Assembly: GCF_016809835.1 (NCBI RefSeq)
Contig: NZ_JAFBIL020000003.1
Span: 1-64,000, forward strand
Source: Massilia soli
Lineage (GTDB): Bacteria > Pseudomonadota > Gammaproteobacteria > Burkholderiales > Burkholderiaceae_D
Direction of reading: 5' to 3'
Length of the DNA stretch: 64,000 nucleotides
Shown piece after piece: positions 18,536-30,821 of this stretch. A program made the position numbers and the translations under genes. Numbering within the stretch: the stretch's first letter is position 1; every line of letters starts with the position of its first letter. A model generated the notes under the pieces. That model did no database searches and had not been told where the DNA came from. It saw only the letters and a list, made by a program, of their open reading frames with translations.

Positions 18536-19753
18536 TTACAGCGGCTCACGCGTCGTAACGCTTCGTCCCGCCAGCTCAGCTAACCAGCACGCCAGTGCCG
18601 CAGCCGGAAAAGCCATGCCGGTCAGTAGTGCGGCGTTCCAGCCGTAATGCGTAAACACCCACGTTCCCAGCCCTGACCCTAGCGCTCCGCCCACAAAGAA
18701 GAGCGCGATGTACAGCCCGTTCAAGCGGCTTCGGACTTGCTCGCCCAAGGCAAAGATGGCCCGCTGGCCAAGTACCAGGCTGGCGGCGACACCCATGTCC
18801 AGAACGATCGACGCAACGACCAGAATCCCGATGGCCAGCCCACGCGATTCCGGCTGGAACAGCGCGAGCGCGAATGCCGCAACGCCCATGATCAGGGCGG
18901 CAGCGGTGGCATACAGGGTATGGCCCTGGTCGGCCAGGCGGCCCGCAATAGGGGATGCAACCGCGCCGGCCATGCCGACCAGCGCGAAAATCGCAATGCC
19001 GGTGTGTGACATGCCAAAGTGCGGACCTGCCAGCATCAATGGCGTGACGGTCCAGAACAGGCTGAATGCGCCGAACAGGCCGGCCTGATAGGCGGCGCGG
19101 CGGCGCAGCACGGGCGTGCGCGCCAACAGGTGCCAGAGCGAACCGATCAACTGGCCGTAGTTCAGCTGGTGCGACGGCATACGCTCCGGGAGCATGCTGC
19201 GCAGTACAAACGCCAGCACCAGCGTCGCGACCGACGCGGCGCCGAACACCGCATGCCAGCTTGCGTAGTCGGCAATCAGGCTGGCCACCGGCCGCGCCAG
19301 CATTATTCCGAGCAGCAGGCCCGAAACCACCTTGCCCACCGCTTCTCCACGCGTTTCTTCCCGTGATAAGTGGGCCGCGAACGGGACCAGTACCTGCGCC
19401 GCCACTGAGCCAAGCCCGATCGCCAGCGAGGCAGCAAGAAATACCAGCGCGCTCGCGCTGAACGCCGCCGCGGCCAGCGCGAGCGATGTGGCAAGCAGGG
19501 CGACGAACACCAGCCGGCGGTTCTCGACCAGGTCGCCCAGCGGCACAATGAACAGCAGACCGAGCGCATAACCGATCTGGGTGAGGGTGACGATGAGGCC
19601 TGCCGCTTCCGTCGATAGCCCGGTGGCGGCGCTGATCGGCCCGACCAGTGTTTGCGCGTAATACAGGTTGGCGACAATGACGCCGGCGGAAATCGCCAGC
19701 AGTCGCACCATGCCCGGGGCGATGTCGGGCCGGGCGGGCAAGCTGTTGTTCAT
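18536..19753 (-). CDS. MFS transporter (drug-efflux/arabinose-efflux type)
   Basis: 405 residues with 12 predicted hydrophobic spans. The conserved MFS loop-2/3 motif appears as GDLVENRRLVFVALLA, and GLIVTLTQIGYALGLLFIVPLGD is the usual second span. Repeated small-residue helices and a short C-terminal tail match the DHA1-like efflux group. It stands 7 nt after the TRIC-type gene on the same strand, so they may be cotranscribed. Substrate not predictable. Confidence 0.88.
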   Translation of the reverse strand: MNNSLPARPDIAPGMVRLLAISAGVIVANLYYAQTLVGPISAATGLSTEAAGLIVTLTQIGYALGLLFIVPLGDLVENRRLVFVALLATSLALAAAAFSASALVFLAASLAIGLGSVAAQVLVPFAAHLSREETRGEAVGKVVSGLLLGIMLARPVASLIADYASWHAVFGAASVATLVLAFVLRSMLPERMPSHQLNYGQLIGSLWHLLARTPVLRRRAAYQAGLFGAFSLFWTVTPLMLAGPHFGMSHTGIAIFALVGMAGAVASPIAGRLADQGHTLYATAAALIMGVAAFALALFQPESRGLAIGILVVASIVLDMGVAASLVLGQRAIFALGEQVRSRLNGLYIALFFVGGALGSGLGTWVFTHYGWNAALLTGMAFPAAALACWLAELAGRSVTTREPL

Positions 19754-19759
19754 GGCGTG

Positions 19760-20365
19760 CTATCGCCCCATCTGGATATCGAAGCGCCACGTCAGCAGGC
19801 GCAGGCCGGTGATAAACGTCGCGCTGGACCACAGCGCAAAGTCATGCGGAAACTCGAAGTGCCGCATCAACAAGTACATCCAGCTGCCCAGGAACGAGCA
19901 GATCGCGTACGGCTTACCGTCGCGGAACACCATCGGTACCTCGTTACAGACGATATCGCGCAGCACGCCGCCAAAGATTCCGGTAATCACGCCCATCATT
20001 GATGCGATGAAGATCGGCATGCCGGCGTCCAGGGCCGCGGAGACGCCCGCAATCGAAAACAGCCCCAGCCCGATCGCGTCGGCAATCACGATCAGCTTTT
20101 CGGACAGAATGTGCCGCAGGGTACGGATTAGCGGCGTGGCCACTAGCGCAAGTACGAAAATGAGGATGGCATATTCCTGGTGCGTCACCCAGAACAGGGG
20201 GCGAAGGTCGAGCAGGATGTCACGCAGCGTGCCGCCGCCAAACGCCGTGATGAATGCCACGGTGAACACCCCCACCACGTCCATGCGCTTGCGCCGGGCT
20301 TCGATAAAGCCCGAGAATGCGCCCACCAGGATCGCCATGATTTCGATGAATTTAATGAGAGTCAT
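19760..20365 (-). CDS. TRIC-type cation channel family protein (UPF0126)
   Basis: 201 residues with about seven hydrophobic spans. Two related halves carry the conserved glycine-rich segments AFITAFGGGTLRDILLD and MMGVITGIFGGVLRDIVCNEVPMVF, the duplicated GGxxRD motif of bacterial TRIC/YadS-like proteins. These form trimeric cation channels in the inner membrane; the physiological ion here is unknown. Confidence 0.9.
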   Translation of the reverse strand: MTLIKFIEIMAILVGAFSGFIEARRKRMDVVGVFTVAFITAFGGGTLRDILLDLRPLFWVTHQEYAILIFVLALVATPLIRTLRHILSEKLIVIADAIGLGLFSIAGVSAALDAGMPIFIASMMGVITGIFGGVLRDIVCNEVPMVFRDGKPYAICSFLGSWMYLLMRHFEFPHDFALWSSATFITGLRLLTWRFDIQMGR

Positions 20366-20455
20366 GCATGGAGGGAAATGATAGCGATGTTGCTACCTTA
20401 CCATGCCCATGAAGGCAGCGGGAAGGGCGATGCTGGACTCAGCAATTCGACTGCT

Positions 20456-21124
20456 TCAGACCGGCGGCAGGGCTGCCTTGAGAAGGACGATCAGCGCGCC
20501 GTGCGGGCGCCCGTCCATGTTGGCGGCGCAGAAGGCGATAACGTCGTCTTTCTGTTCCAGCCAGCTGTGCACCATCGAGCGCAACACCGGTTCGCCGCCT
20601 GCCGACCCGAGACCCTTGCCATGGATGACGCAGACGCAGCGCAGCTTGCCCTTGACGGCGCGGCGCAGGAAATCGCCAAGCTGGTCGCGGGCGGTGTCGC
20701 GGCGCATGCCATGCAGGTCAAGCTCGTCCTGCACCTGCCAGTAGCCCTTGCGCAGTTTCTTCAGCACGTCGGAGCCGACGCCGGCACGGGTGAAACTGAC
20801 ACCCGGCTCGTCTTCCAGCAAGTGCTCGACATCGAAGGCATCCGACAGCGATTCACGCAGCACGGCCGCGTCGTCCTCGGCCTGGTTGCGGAACTTCTGC
20901 CGCGGCGGGGGCGGATTGACGCCCGGCGGGGCGTTCGGCACATAGCGGTTCGACTCGGGCAGCTTCTTGACGTCGCCAAGCGAGCTGCGGAACACATTCG
21001 CTTCTTGCACGGCGATGCGTTCGCGCTTCTCGCGCTCGGCTTTTTCAATCGCGCGCTGCTCTTCCTGCACCTTGAGCGATTCGCGCAAGGATTTCAGGTC
21101 GGCAAAGTCCTTCATCGACGCCAT
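20456..21124 (-). CDS. Smr/MutS2 C-terminal domain protein
   Basis: About 222 residues from the ATG at 21124 (MASMKDFADLKSLRES); sequence upstream in frame belongs to trxB. The Smr domain is C-terminal: DELDLHGMRRDTARDQLGDFLRRAVKGKLRCVCVIHGKGLGSAGGEPVLRSMVHSWL, with the LDLHG and HGKG motifs. Smr domains nick or bind DNA or cleave RNA in ribosome rescue. The N-terminal half is charged and probably helical. It begins 7 nt after the trxB stop, in the same transcript. Confidence 0.9.
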   Translation of the reverse strand: MASMKDFADLKSLRESLKVQEEQRAIEKAEREKRERIAVQEANVFRSSLGDVKKLPESNRYVPNAPPGVNPPPPRQKFRNQAEDDAAVLRESLSDAFDVEHLLEDEPGVSFTRAGVGSDVLKKLRKGYWQVQDELDLHGMRRDTARDQLGDFLRRAVKGKLRCVCVIHGKGLGSAGGEPVLRSMVHSWLEQKDDVIAFCAANMDGRPHGALIVLLKAALPPV

Positions 21125-21131
21125 GGTGCCG

Positions 21132-22178
<1,047 letters not shown>

Positions 22179-22279
22179 TTATAGACGATGATGCGTACGT
22201 GCATGAATGATGGGCATGTATTGCAATATATGGCTTAGAATGGGCGAATTCAGTCATAGCAGCAACGCGTTTCCCCAGA

Positions 22280-24634
22280 ATGACAAAGACTAGCCAAGCT
22301 CAAACTTCCAGTTATACCCGTAATACCACCGTCCGGCAGCCGCTGCCGAACCGGCTCGTCCGCCTGTTGTCCGAGGCGCGCTGGATCGCGCTTGCCGTGG
22401 TGTTCCTGTATTTCGTCATGATTCTCCTCAGCTATAACAAGGGTGACCCGGGCTGGTCGCATGAGGTGCAGGTGAGCAAGGTCATCAACCTTGGCGGTCG
22501 CGCCGGCGCCTGGCTGGCCGACCTGATGCTGTTCGTGTTCGGCTTTTCGGCCTGGTGGTGGTGCGTCTGCTTCCTGCGCCTGGTCTGGAAGGGTTACCGC
22601 TCGCTGACAGATAAGTTTGTCATGGAGCGCGAGGCCGACCCCGAGCACGAGCACGAAGGCGCGATCCGCTGGGTCGGCTTCGGGCTGCTGTTCATCGGCA
22701 GCGTCGGCATTGAATACCTGCGCATGCGCTCGCTCAATGTGCAACTGCCGTTTGTAAACGGCGGCGTGCTGGGCAGGCTGATCGGCCAGAACGCGCATGA
22801 CGCCTTTGGTTTCACCGGCGCCACGTTGCTGCTGCTGGCGCTGTTCGCGCTGGGTTTCTCGCTGTTCTTCCAGGTGTCGTGGATGGCCGTGGCCGAGCGC
22901 ATCGGCGAGGCAATCGAGAACGCGATCGAATGGTTCCGCCTGCGTTATCAGGACCGCGAGGACCGCAAGCAGGGAGAAGTTGCCGCCGTCAAGCGCGACG
23001 AAGTGGTCGTGCACGAGCGCGCCAAGCACGTCGAGAAGCATGTGTCCGCGCCGCCCGTCAAGATCGAGCCGCAGGTGCAAGAGGTCGTCAAGTCCGAGCG
23101 CGTGCAGAAGGAAAAGCAGGCTGCCTTGTTCCAGGACTTGCCGGGCGATTCCAACCTGCCGCCGCTGTCGCTGCTGGATGAACCGCCGGAAACGCAGGAA
23201 ACCGTTTCCGTCGAAACCCTGGAATTCACCAGCCGCCTGATCGAGAAGAAGCTGTCCGACTTCGGCGTCGAAGCCAAGGTCGTGGCCGCTTACCCTGGGC
23301 CGGTCGTGACCCGCTATGAGATCGAGCCGGCCACCGGCGTCAAGGGCAGCCAGATCGTCGGCCTGGCGCGCGACCTGGCCCGTTCGCTGTCGCTGACCTC
23401 GATCCGCGTGGTTGAAACCATTCCGGGCAAGAACTACATGGCGCTGGAACTGCCGAATCCGAAGCGCCAGATTGTGCGCCTGACGGAAATCGTCGGCTCC
23501 AAGGTCTACAACGACAGCGCGTCGAACCTGACCATTGCGCTGGGCAAGGACATCGCCGGCAAGGCCGTGGTCGCCGATTTGGCCAAGATGCCGCACTTGC
23601 TGGTGGCCGGTACCACCGGCTCGGGTAAATCGGTGGGTATCAACGCCACCATCCTGTCGCTGCTGTACAAATCCGACCCGGCCGACGTGCGCCTGATCCT
23701 GATCGACCCGAAGATGCTGGAAATGTCGGTGTATGAAGGCATTCCGCACCTGCTGGCGCCGGTCGTGACCGACATGCGCCAGGCTGGTCACGCCCTGAAC
23801 TGGGCGGTAAACGAGATGGAGCGCCGCTACAAGCTGATGAGTAAGCTGGGCGTGCGTAACCTGGCTGGCTACAACGCCAAGATCGCCGACGCGGCCAAGC
23901 GCGAGGAGCACATCCCGAATCCGTTCTCGCTGACCCCGGATTCGCCGGAGCCGCTTGAAAAACTGCCAACCATCGTCATTATCATTGACGAGCTCGCCGA
24001 CCTGATGATGGTGGTGGGCAAGAAAGTGGAAGAACTGATCGCCCGTATCGCCCAGAAGGCGCGTGCGGCCGGCCTGCACCTGATTTTGGCGACGCAGCGC
24101 CCGTCGGTGGACGTCATTACCGGCCTGATCAAGGCAAACATTCCGACCCGTATCGCGTTCCAGGTGTCGTCGAAGATCGACTCGCGCACGATTCTGGACC
24201 AGATGGGGGCCGAAGCGCTGCTCGGCATGGGCGACATGCTATACATGCCGCCGGGTACCGGCTTGCCGATTCGCGTACACGGCGCGTTCGTGTCGGACGA
24301 AGAAGTGCATCGAGTTGTAAAACATCTGCAATCTCTTGGCGAACCGAATTACATTGAAGGCATTCTCGAGGGCGGGACGCTCGAGGGCGAGGGCGGCGCC
24401 GAAGGCGGCGCGGCTGGCGAAGCAGGCGGCGAGGCCGATCCGATGTACGACCAGGCGGTCCAGGTTGTACTCAAGAACCGCCGCGCGTCGATTTCGCTGG
24501 TGCAGCGCCATTTGCGCATCGGCTATAACCGCGCCGCGCGCCTGCTGGAACAAATGGAAAACAGTGGAGTTGTCTCCTCAATGCAATCTAACGGCAACCG
24601 GGAAATTTTGGTCCCTGCTGCCAGTGCTGAATAA
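22280..24634 (+). CDS. ftsK: DNA translocase FtsK
   Basis: 784 residues. Four N-terminal membrane spans anchor it at the division septum (for example [18 protein letters not shown], and [18 protein letters not shown]). A charged linker (about 220-300) leads to the RecA-like motor with Walker A GTTGSGKS and Walker [13 protein letters not shown]. The gamma domain at the C-terminus ([25 protein letters not shown]) reads KOPS and contacts XerD. It pumps chromosome termini during division. The linker is shorter than in E. coli, as in many bacteria. Confidence 0.96.
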   Translation: MTKTSQAQTSSYTRNTTVRQPLPNRLVRLLSEARWIALAVVFLYFVMILLSYNKGDPGWSHEVQVSKVINLGGRAGAWLADLMLFVFGFSAWWWCVCFLRLVWKGYRSLTDKFVMEREADPEHEHEGAIRWVGFGLLFIGSVGIEYLRMRSLNVQLPFVNGGVLGRLIGQNAHDAFGFTGATLLLLALFALGFSLFFQVSWMAVAERIGEAIENAIEWFRLRYQDREDRKQGEVAAVKRDEVVVHERAKHVEKHVSAPPVKIEPQVQEVVKSERVQKEKQAALFQDLPGDSNLPPLSLLDEPPETQETVSVETLEFTSRLIEKKLSDFGVEAKVVAAYPGPVVTRYEIEPATGVKGSQIVGLARDLARSLSLTSIRVVETIPGKNYMALELPNPKRQIVRLTEIVGSKVYNDSASNLTIALGKDIAGKAVVADLAKMPHLLVAGTTGSGKSVGINATILSLLYKSDPADVRLILIDPKMLEMSVYEGIPHLLAPVVTDMRQAGHALNWAVNEMERRYKLMSKLGVRNLAGYNAKIADAAKREEHIPNPFSLTPDSPEPLEKLPTIVIIIDELADLMMVVGKKVEELIARIAQKARAAGLHLILATQRPSVDVITGLIKANIPTRIAFQVSSKIDSRTILDQMGAEALLGMGDMLYMPPGTGLPIRVHGAFVSDEEVHRVVKHLQSLGEPNYIEGILEGGTLEGEGGAEGGAAGEAGGEADPMYDQAVQVVLKNRRASISLVQRHLRIGYNRAARLLEQMENSGVVSSMQSNGNREILVPAASAE

Positions 24635-24646
24635 AAAAGGATCACC

Positions 24647-25288
24647 ATGGGTATCAGCTTGAAACATTCATTGAGCGTTGTCGTTGCCGCAGGCGCGTTG
24701 GCGCTGACGGGCTCGGCGTACGCAAGTGCGCTGGCCCAGTTCAAGACGTTCGTGGCGACCACCAAGTCGGCGCGCGGCGAATTCACGCAGCGCCAGGTCA
24801 AGAAGACGGAAGGCAGCAAAGTGTCGGCGCCGTCCACCGGGACCTTTGTGTTCGCGCGTCCGGGCAAGTTCATCTGGACCTACCAGAAGCCCTACGACCA
24901 GCTGCTGCAGGCCGATGGCGACCAGCTCTACATCTACGACAAGGACCTGAACCAGGTCACGATCAAGAAGCTTGGCAATGCGCTGGGTTCGTCGCCAGCG
25001 GCGATCCTGTTCGGCAGCAACGACCTGGAAAAGAACTTCACGCTCAGCGAAGCAGGAACGCGCAACGGCCTGGAGTGGCTGAATGCCACCCCGAAGACCA
25101 AGGACACGGCGTTTGAGCAGATCAGCATTGGCCTGCGCAACGGCACGCCCGAAGCGATGGAGCTGAAGGATGCATTTGGCCAGACCTCGCTGCTGGCGTT
25201 CCAGAAATTCGAGAAGAACCCCAACCTCGGCGCGCAACAGTTCAAGTTTGTGATGCCGAAGGGGGCTGACGTTTTCGACAGCAACTGA
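24647..25288 (+). CDS. lolA: Outer-membrane lipoprotein carrier LolA
   Basis: 213 residues with a signal peptide ending near LTGSAYAS. The motif [46 protein letters not shown] is the core LolA beta half-barrel, including the hydrophobic cavity residues. It shuttles lipoproteins across the periplasm from LolCDE to LolB. It is 12 nt downstream of ftsK, the usual ftsK-lolA-rarA gene order. Confidence 0.94.
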   Translation: MGISLKHSLSVVVAAGALALTGSAYASALAQFKTFVATTKSARGEFTQRQVKKTEGSKVSAPSTGTFVFARPGKFIWTYQKPYDQLLQADGDQLYIYDKDLNQVTIKKLGNALGSSPAAILFGSNDLEKNFTLSEAGTRNGLEWLNATPKTKDTAFEQISIGLRNGTPEAMELKDAFGQTSLLAFQKFEKNPNLGAQQFKFVMPKGADVFDSN

Positions 25289-25295
25289 CGTAGCG

Positions 25296-25317
25296 TCGTT
25301 CCCGTGAAAGCGGGAAC
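25296..25317. repeat. GC-rich hairpin repeat, copy 2 (partial)
   Basis: GTTCCCG tgaaag CGGGAAC hairpin, a half-copy of the element at 8718. A second fragment ATGGATTCCCGGTC follows at about 25341. It sits directly after the lolA stop and may also act in transcription ending. Confidence 0.6.
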
Positions 25318-25456
25318 CCGCTCATCCGACGTCAGCGTTGTATGGATTCCCGGTCAGGCCGCACTGCTGTCCGGAATATTCTGCTTGACACGAATCTCTC
25401 GGCAGCCAAGCGTCGTTTTAGAAACTACAGCCACAACGAAATCGGCAATGCAGGCC

Positions 25457-25532
25457 AACGTCGCCCCTGCGCAGGCAGGGGCCCATACTAATCGTGCCGA
25501 GTATAGGCCCCTGCCTCCGCAGGGGCGACGTT
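25457..25532. repeat. GC-rich inverted-repeat element, copy 3
   Basis: The left arm AACGTCGCCCCTGCGCAGGC and the right arm ending CCGCAGGGGCGACGTT are inverted copies about 25 nt apart, each forming its own hairpin (CCCCTGC / GCAGGGG). The layout matches the element at 8718 with different stem bases. The 469-nt gap between lolA and rarA (25289-25757) holds these repeats and no gene that I can support. Confidence 0.75.
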
Positions 25533-25757
25533 AAGTCTTGCATTCCAAGTATCAATGTCGCGATTTCTGTGAGCGCCCCGCAACCGATTGATGCAATGGC
25601 ATTGTCACGGACAGCAGTGGATCAGGCCGGGAATGACGTTTCAACGCCTGGGACTGTATTTAACTTCCTTGGTTTTTTCGACACTGGCCATCCGAACCGG
25701 GCTGGCGCAGCCGTTGTCATATAATTTTGCCACTTCAATACCAATCCGGACCCACCC

Positions 25758-27059
25758 GTGGATGATCTTTTCAAGACCGAGCCTTCGCCGCCCCTGGCCG
25801 AGGCGTTGCGCCCGGCCACCATCGACGAGGTGATCGGCCAGAGCCATTTGCTGGCTCCCGGCAAGCCGCTGAACCTGGTCTTCAAGTCCGGCAAGCCGCA
25901 CTCGATGATCCTCTGGGGCCCGCCCGGGGTCGGCAAGACCACGCTGGCCCGGCTGACCGCCAACGCCTTCGAATGCGAGTTCATCGCGCTGTCCGCCGTG
26001 CTGTCGGGCGTCAAGGACATCCGCGCATCGATCGAGCAGGCCGAGCATTACCTGGCTGGCGGCAAGCACACCATCCTGTTCATCGACGAGATCCACCGTT
26101 TCAACAAATCGCAGCAGGACGCCTTGTTGCCGTTTGTCGAGTCCGGCCTGGTGACCCTGATCGGCGCCACCACCGAGAACCCTTCGTTTGAAGTCAACTC
26201 GGCGCTGCTGTCGCGCTCGCAGGTGTATGTGCTGAAGGCGCTCACCGATACCGAATTGCTCCAACTGCTCAAGCGGGCCCAGGAAAGGGTGCTGCAGCAT
26301 CTTGAGTTCGACGAGGTCGCCATCGCGACCCTGATCGGCTATGCCGACGGCGACGCGCGCCGCTTCCTCAATTTGCTGGAGCAAACCAAGACCTCGGCCG
26401 AAACCTCCGGCATCACGCATATTACTGGCGAATTCGTCGATAACGCGCTGACGCTCAATTCGCGCCGCTTCGACAAGGGCGGGGACAATTTCTACGACCA
26501 GATCTCGGCGCTGCACAAGTCGGTGCGCGGTTCGCACCCGGACGCGGCGCTGTACTGGCTGTGCCGCATGCTCGATGGCGGGGCCGACGCCAAATACCTG
26601 TCGCGCCGCATCGTGCGCATGGCATGGGAAGACATCGGCATCGCCGACCCGCGCGCGATCCAGCTTGCCAACGACGCCGCCGCCACCTACGAACGGCTCG
26701 GCTCGCCGGAAGGCGAACTCGCGCTAGGTCAGGCGGTGATCTATCTTGCCATCGCTGCCAAGAGCAATGCCGGCTACAACGCGTACAACCGCGCCATGGC
26801 TTTTGTGAAAAAAGACAAGTCGCGCGAAGTGCCAGTCCACCTGCGCAATGCGCCGACCAAGCTGATGAAAGAACTCGGCTACGGTCACGAGTACCGTTAC
26901 GCGCACGATGAGCCCCATGCCTATGCGGCCGGCGAAACCTATCTCCCTGACGGCATCGCGGAACCGCGCTGGTACGAGCCGGTCCCGCGCGGCATCGAAG
27001 CCAAGATCGCCGAGAAGCTGGCCTGGCTGCGCGGTCTCGACGAGGACGCCCGCGCCTGA
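25758..27059 (+). CDS. rarA: Replication-associated recombination protein A (MgsA/RarA ATPase)
   Basis: 433 residues from a GTG start. AAA+ ATPase with Walker A GPPGVGKTTLARL, Walker B ILFIDEIHRFNKSQQD, sensor IGATTENPSFEVNSALLSR, and the C-terminal tetramerisation part with AYNAYNRAMAFVKKDKSREVPVHLRNAPTKLMKELGYGHEY. It acts at stalled replication forks. The GTG is chosen because VDDLFKTEPSPPLAEALRP matches the usual RarA opening. Neighbours lolA and serS are its normal context. Confidence 0.95.
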   Translation: MDDLFKTEPSPPLAEALRPATIDEVIGQSHLLAPGKPLNLVFKSGKPHSMILWGPPGVGKTTLARLTANAFECEFIALSAVLSGVKDIRASIEQAEHYLAGGKHTILFIDEIHRFNKSQQDALLPFVESGLVTLIGATTENPSFEVNSALLSRSQVYVLKALTDTELLQLLKRAQERVLQHLEFDEVAIATLIGYADGDARRFLNLLEQTKTSAETSGITHITGEFVDNALTLNSRRFDKGGDNFYDQISALHKSVRGSHPDAALYWLCRMLDGGADAKYLSRRIVRMAWEDIGIADPRAIQLANDAAATYERLGSPEGELALGQAVIYLAIAAKSNAGYNAYNRAMAFVKKDKSREVPVHLRNAPTKLMKELGYGHEYRYAHDEPHAYAAGETYLPDGIAEPRWYEPVPRGIEAKIAEKLAWLRGLDEDARA

Positions 27060-27232
27060 TCCCACGCCGCGGCGCGCAGGCGCCGGCGTCGGGCCGCCGC
27101 GCGCAGCTCCATTCCACATTTTCTGCAACCTGTCCCGCCTTTTCTGCCCTTCGTCGCAACCTGATGGCTTCTGCTGGCAATGGTGGCTAAAGTACCACCA
27201 TACCAACTCGCATCAACCACCAGGAGCACACC

Positions 27233-27433
27233 ATGAACATCCGTAAAAACGCCGAAGCCGTCTTCCTCGCAGCGACCGTCCTGTGCACCTTCGCAGCCTA
27301 CGCAACGGCTGAGGTGCCGAACTACCGCGCCGCCACCGCGGTGCAGGTTGCCGCTGCAAGCGATGCCAACATGCAGGTCGTCGTCATCAAAGGCAAGCGC
27401 CTGACCGCTGCTGAAAAAGCCCAGCTCGATTGA
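27233..27433 (+). CDS. Small exported protein of unknown function
   Basis: 66 residues. An N-terminal signal-like stretch (MNIRKNAEAVFLAATVLCTFAAYATAEV) is followed by a short mature part ending MQVVVIKGKRLTAAEKAQLD. A good ribosome-binding site (CAGGAG) precedes the ATG. About 30 nt upstream lies an inverted repeat ATGGTGG-N8-CCACCAT (27180-27201), a possible operator. The VVIKGKRLTAAEK ending recalls small exported proteins of the same bacterial group, but I know no function. Confidence 0.7.
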   Translation: MNIRKNAEAVFLAATVLCTFAAYATAEVPNYRAATAVQVAAASDANMQVVVIKGKRLTAAEKAQLD

Positions 27434-27438
27434 TCTGA

Positions 27439-28839
<1,401 letters not shown>

Positions 28840-28849
28840 CCCGAAAGTT

Positions 28850-28898
28850 ACGGAAGAGCAAAATAATCAGGTTTTTTTGAATTTCGCTCTTCCGTTTT
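28850..28898 (+). terminator. Inverted repeat after serS, likely terminator
   Basis: A 10-bp stem ACGGAAGAGC / GCTCTTCCGT with a 26-nt AT-rich loop, followed by TTTT. It lies 11 nt past the serS stop. The loop is long for a classic terminator, but an inner AAAT/ATTT pairing could shorten it. Confidence 0.55.
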
Positions 28899-28912
28899 CG
28901 GTAGGCCTTGTC

Positions 28913-28918
28913 TATAAT
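28913..28918 (+). promoter_or_regulatory. Candidate -10 box of tRNA-Ser
   Basis: A consensus TATAAT about 93 nt upstream of the tRNA. No clear -35 box is visible at the expected spacing, so the call is tentative. Confidence 0.35.
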
Positions 28919-29010
28919 CTTGTCTTCGCCGCAGTATGCGATTGTCGCAAGACAGAAAGACCAGACCACACTTGTGCTGCTTTGTTAGCCAAGGGCTCGA
29001 TTAGAACACC

Positions 29011-29102
<92 letters not shown>

Positions 29103-29110
29103 TATTGTTA

Positions 29111-29141
29111 AAAAAGCTCCCTCACGGGAGCTTTTTTTTTT
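29111..29141 (+). terminator. Rho-independent terminator of tRNA-Ser
   Basis: Perfect stem GCTCCC-TCAC-GGGAGC preceded by AAAAA and followed by ten T. It is 10 nt after the tRNA. Confidence 0.92.
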
Positions 29142-29214
29142 GCTCTTCATAGACAGCTCGCTTGATTTTTGTCCGAGCACGTCCTGTAACTTCCCGTACT
29201 ATCCACGGTTAAAA

Positions 29215-29271
29215 GGTAGATAGGAAGGTAGATAGGAAGGTAGATAGGCCGGTCGGTCAAAAGGTAGATAG
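29215..29271. repeat. GGTAGATAG direct repeats (12-bp iterons) upstream of the integrase
   Basis: Four exact copies of GGTAGATAG at 29215, 29227, 29239 and 29263. Start-to-start spacing is 12, 12 and 24 nt, as if one unit of a 12-nt series were replaced. They lie between tRNA-Ser and the integrase ATG, where integrase arm-type sites or an excisionase/regulator site would be expected. Confidence 0.85.
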
Positions 29272-29293
29272 CGGCGCCGCAAGGAGGCAACGC

Positions 29294-30493
29294 ATGGTCA
29301 GGCTCGCCAACAAATTGTCGGCACTTAAGGTAGCGAACGTCAACCAACGCGGTTGGTACAGTGACGGCAATGGCTTGTGGCTGCAGGTGAGCGCTTCAGG
29401 CTCCAAAAGCTGGGTCTTCCGCTTCAACTTCGCCGGCACGCGTCATCACATGGGTCTCGGCGGCGTGCGCGACGTGCCGCTGTCGCAGGCCCGTATCCGG
29501 GCACAGGATCTCGGCCGCAGGCTGCGGGAGGGCCACAATCCTCTTGCCGACCGGCGCCACGAGGACACCGTGCGCCATGCCGAGAGGGCCCGGCAAATGA
29601 CGTTCGATGCCTGCGCCAAGGCCTTCATCAAGGCGCACCGCACGTCGTGGCGTAATCCAAAACATGTCAAGCAGTGGGAGTCGACTCTGGCGACCTATGT
29701 GTCGCCAGTCTTCGGTGCCTTATCAGTCGCCGATGTCGATACAGCGATGGTCGTTAAAGTGCTCGAGCCGATCTGGGCAGACAAGACCGAGACCGCTGTC
29801 CGACTGCGGGGGCGAATCGAATCGATCCTCGACTGGGCAACAGTCAGTCGATTTCGTAGTGGCGAAAATCCTGCGCGCTGGCGCGGCCACCTGGACTATC
29901 TCCTGGCAAACCCCACGAAGGTCGCTCCGGTGGTGAACCATCCTGCGCTTCCGTGGGCGGATGCGCCCATGTTCATGAATGAGTTAAGGGCATGCGAAGG
30001 CATGGCTGCGCGGTCCTTGGAATTTGCTATCCACACCGCTGCGCGCTCGGGCGAAGTACGCGGCGCCAGGTGGGCCGAGATTGACTGGGAGGCGGCCATA
30101 TGGACGGTGCCGGCCGAACGCATGAAGAGCCGACGGGAGCATCGTGTGCCGCTTGCGCCTGCTGCAATCACATTGCTTCGGTCATTGGATGCAAATGCGG
30201 AGTTCATCTTTCCCGGCCGGCAGGGCAAGATGTTGTCGGATATGTCCATAACCGCTGTCTTGCGGCGCATGGGGCGTGGCGATATTACCGTGCATGGATT
30301 CCGGTCGACGTTCCGGGACTGGTGCGCGGAGTACGCCTCAAACGCCTTTTCCCGCGAAGTGTGCGAGCATGCGCTCGCCCACAAGCTGCCCGACAAAGTT
30401 GAGGCAGCGTACCGTCGTGGTGACCTGCTGGAAAAACGGATAAAACTGATGGCAGCGTGGGCAAGCTATCTGGTAGGTGAAGGAAACGGCTAG
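29294..30493 (+). CDS. int: P4-type tyrosine integrase
   Basis: 399 residues. The N-terminal DUF4102 arm-binding domain (LSALKVANVNQRGWYSDGNGLWLQVSASGSKSWVFRF) is followed by a core-binding domain and the catalytic domain: Arg in HTAARSGEVRGARW, His-x-x-Arg in HGFRSTFRDWC, His in HALAHKLPDKVEAAYRRGDL, with the nucleophile Tyr in that same segment. All catalytic residues are present, so it should be active. Location just after the tRNA-Ser 3' end, same strand, indicates insertion of a genomic island there. A GGAGG-like ribosome-binding site (AAGGAGG) precedes the ATG. Confidence 0.95.
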   Translation: MVRLANKLSALKVANVNQRGWYSDGNGLWLQVSASGSKSWVFRFNFAGTRHHMGLGGVRDVPLSQARIRAQDLGRRLREGHNPLADRRHEDTVRHAERARQMTFDACAKAFIKAHRTSWRNPKHVKQWESTLATYVSPVFGALSVADVDTAMVVKVLEPIWADKTETAVRLRGRIESILDWATVSRFRSGENPARWRGHLDYLLANPTKVAPVVNHPALPWADAPMFMNELRACEGMAARSLEFAIHTAARSGEVRGARWAEIDWEAAIWTVPAERMKSRREHRVPLAPAAITLLRSLDANAEFIFPGRQGKMLSDMSITAVLRRMGRGDITVHGFRSTFRDWCAEYASNAFSREVCEHALAHKLPDKVEAAYRRGDLLEKRIKLMAAWASYLVGEGNG

Positions 30494-30600
30494 TCAGCTA
30501 ACCTTGACCAAATTAGGCATCCGCAGTTCCTGCGTGCCCGCGCGAACCGCATTGGTTTTTGCCCGACGCATTCCGACAATGGGTCGACCTGCGTTCACAC

Positions 30601-30638
30601 TGCAGGGGTCACAAGTTCGAAACTTGTACTTCCCACCA
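30601..30638 (+). other. 3' end fragment of a second, different tRNA (att-like scar)
   Basis: T arm ACAAG-TTCGAAA-CTTGT (30611-30627) followed by ACTTCCC, A and CCA, exactly the geometry of a tRNA 3' end. Preceding bases TGCAGGGGTC resemble the 3' anticodon strand and variable loop. No 5' half with GGGAAGT is found upstream, so this is a fragment, not a gene. Its sequence differs from tRNA-Ser. Such fragments are left when an element integrates into a tRNA. Confidence 0.75.
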
Positions 30639-30821
30639 AAATTCGTTTGAGATCAAAGGCTTGCCACTCACGTCGCAGGCCTTTTTTACATTTTAGGACG
30701 AAGTACGGAAAAAGTACGGAAAACTTCGACGGACGTAAGCGGACAATCTGGGACTGGTCGAGCGGCACCATCGACCGCGGCGCAAAGTTCATGATGGAAC
30801 TAGAATGGCGTTAGGTGGCCA

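Noticed and set aside
22250-24079. Long open frame on - opposite ftsK
   Set aside because: Antisense shadow of a clear FtsK gene.
30595-30792. Protein frame on - ending VGSTSFELVTPAV
   Set aside because: This translation is the antisense reading of a tRNA T-arm, a known source of false genes.
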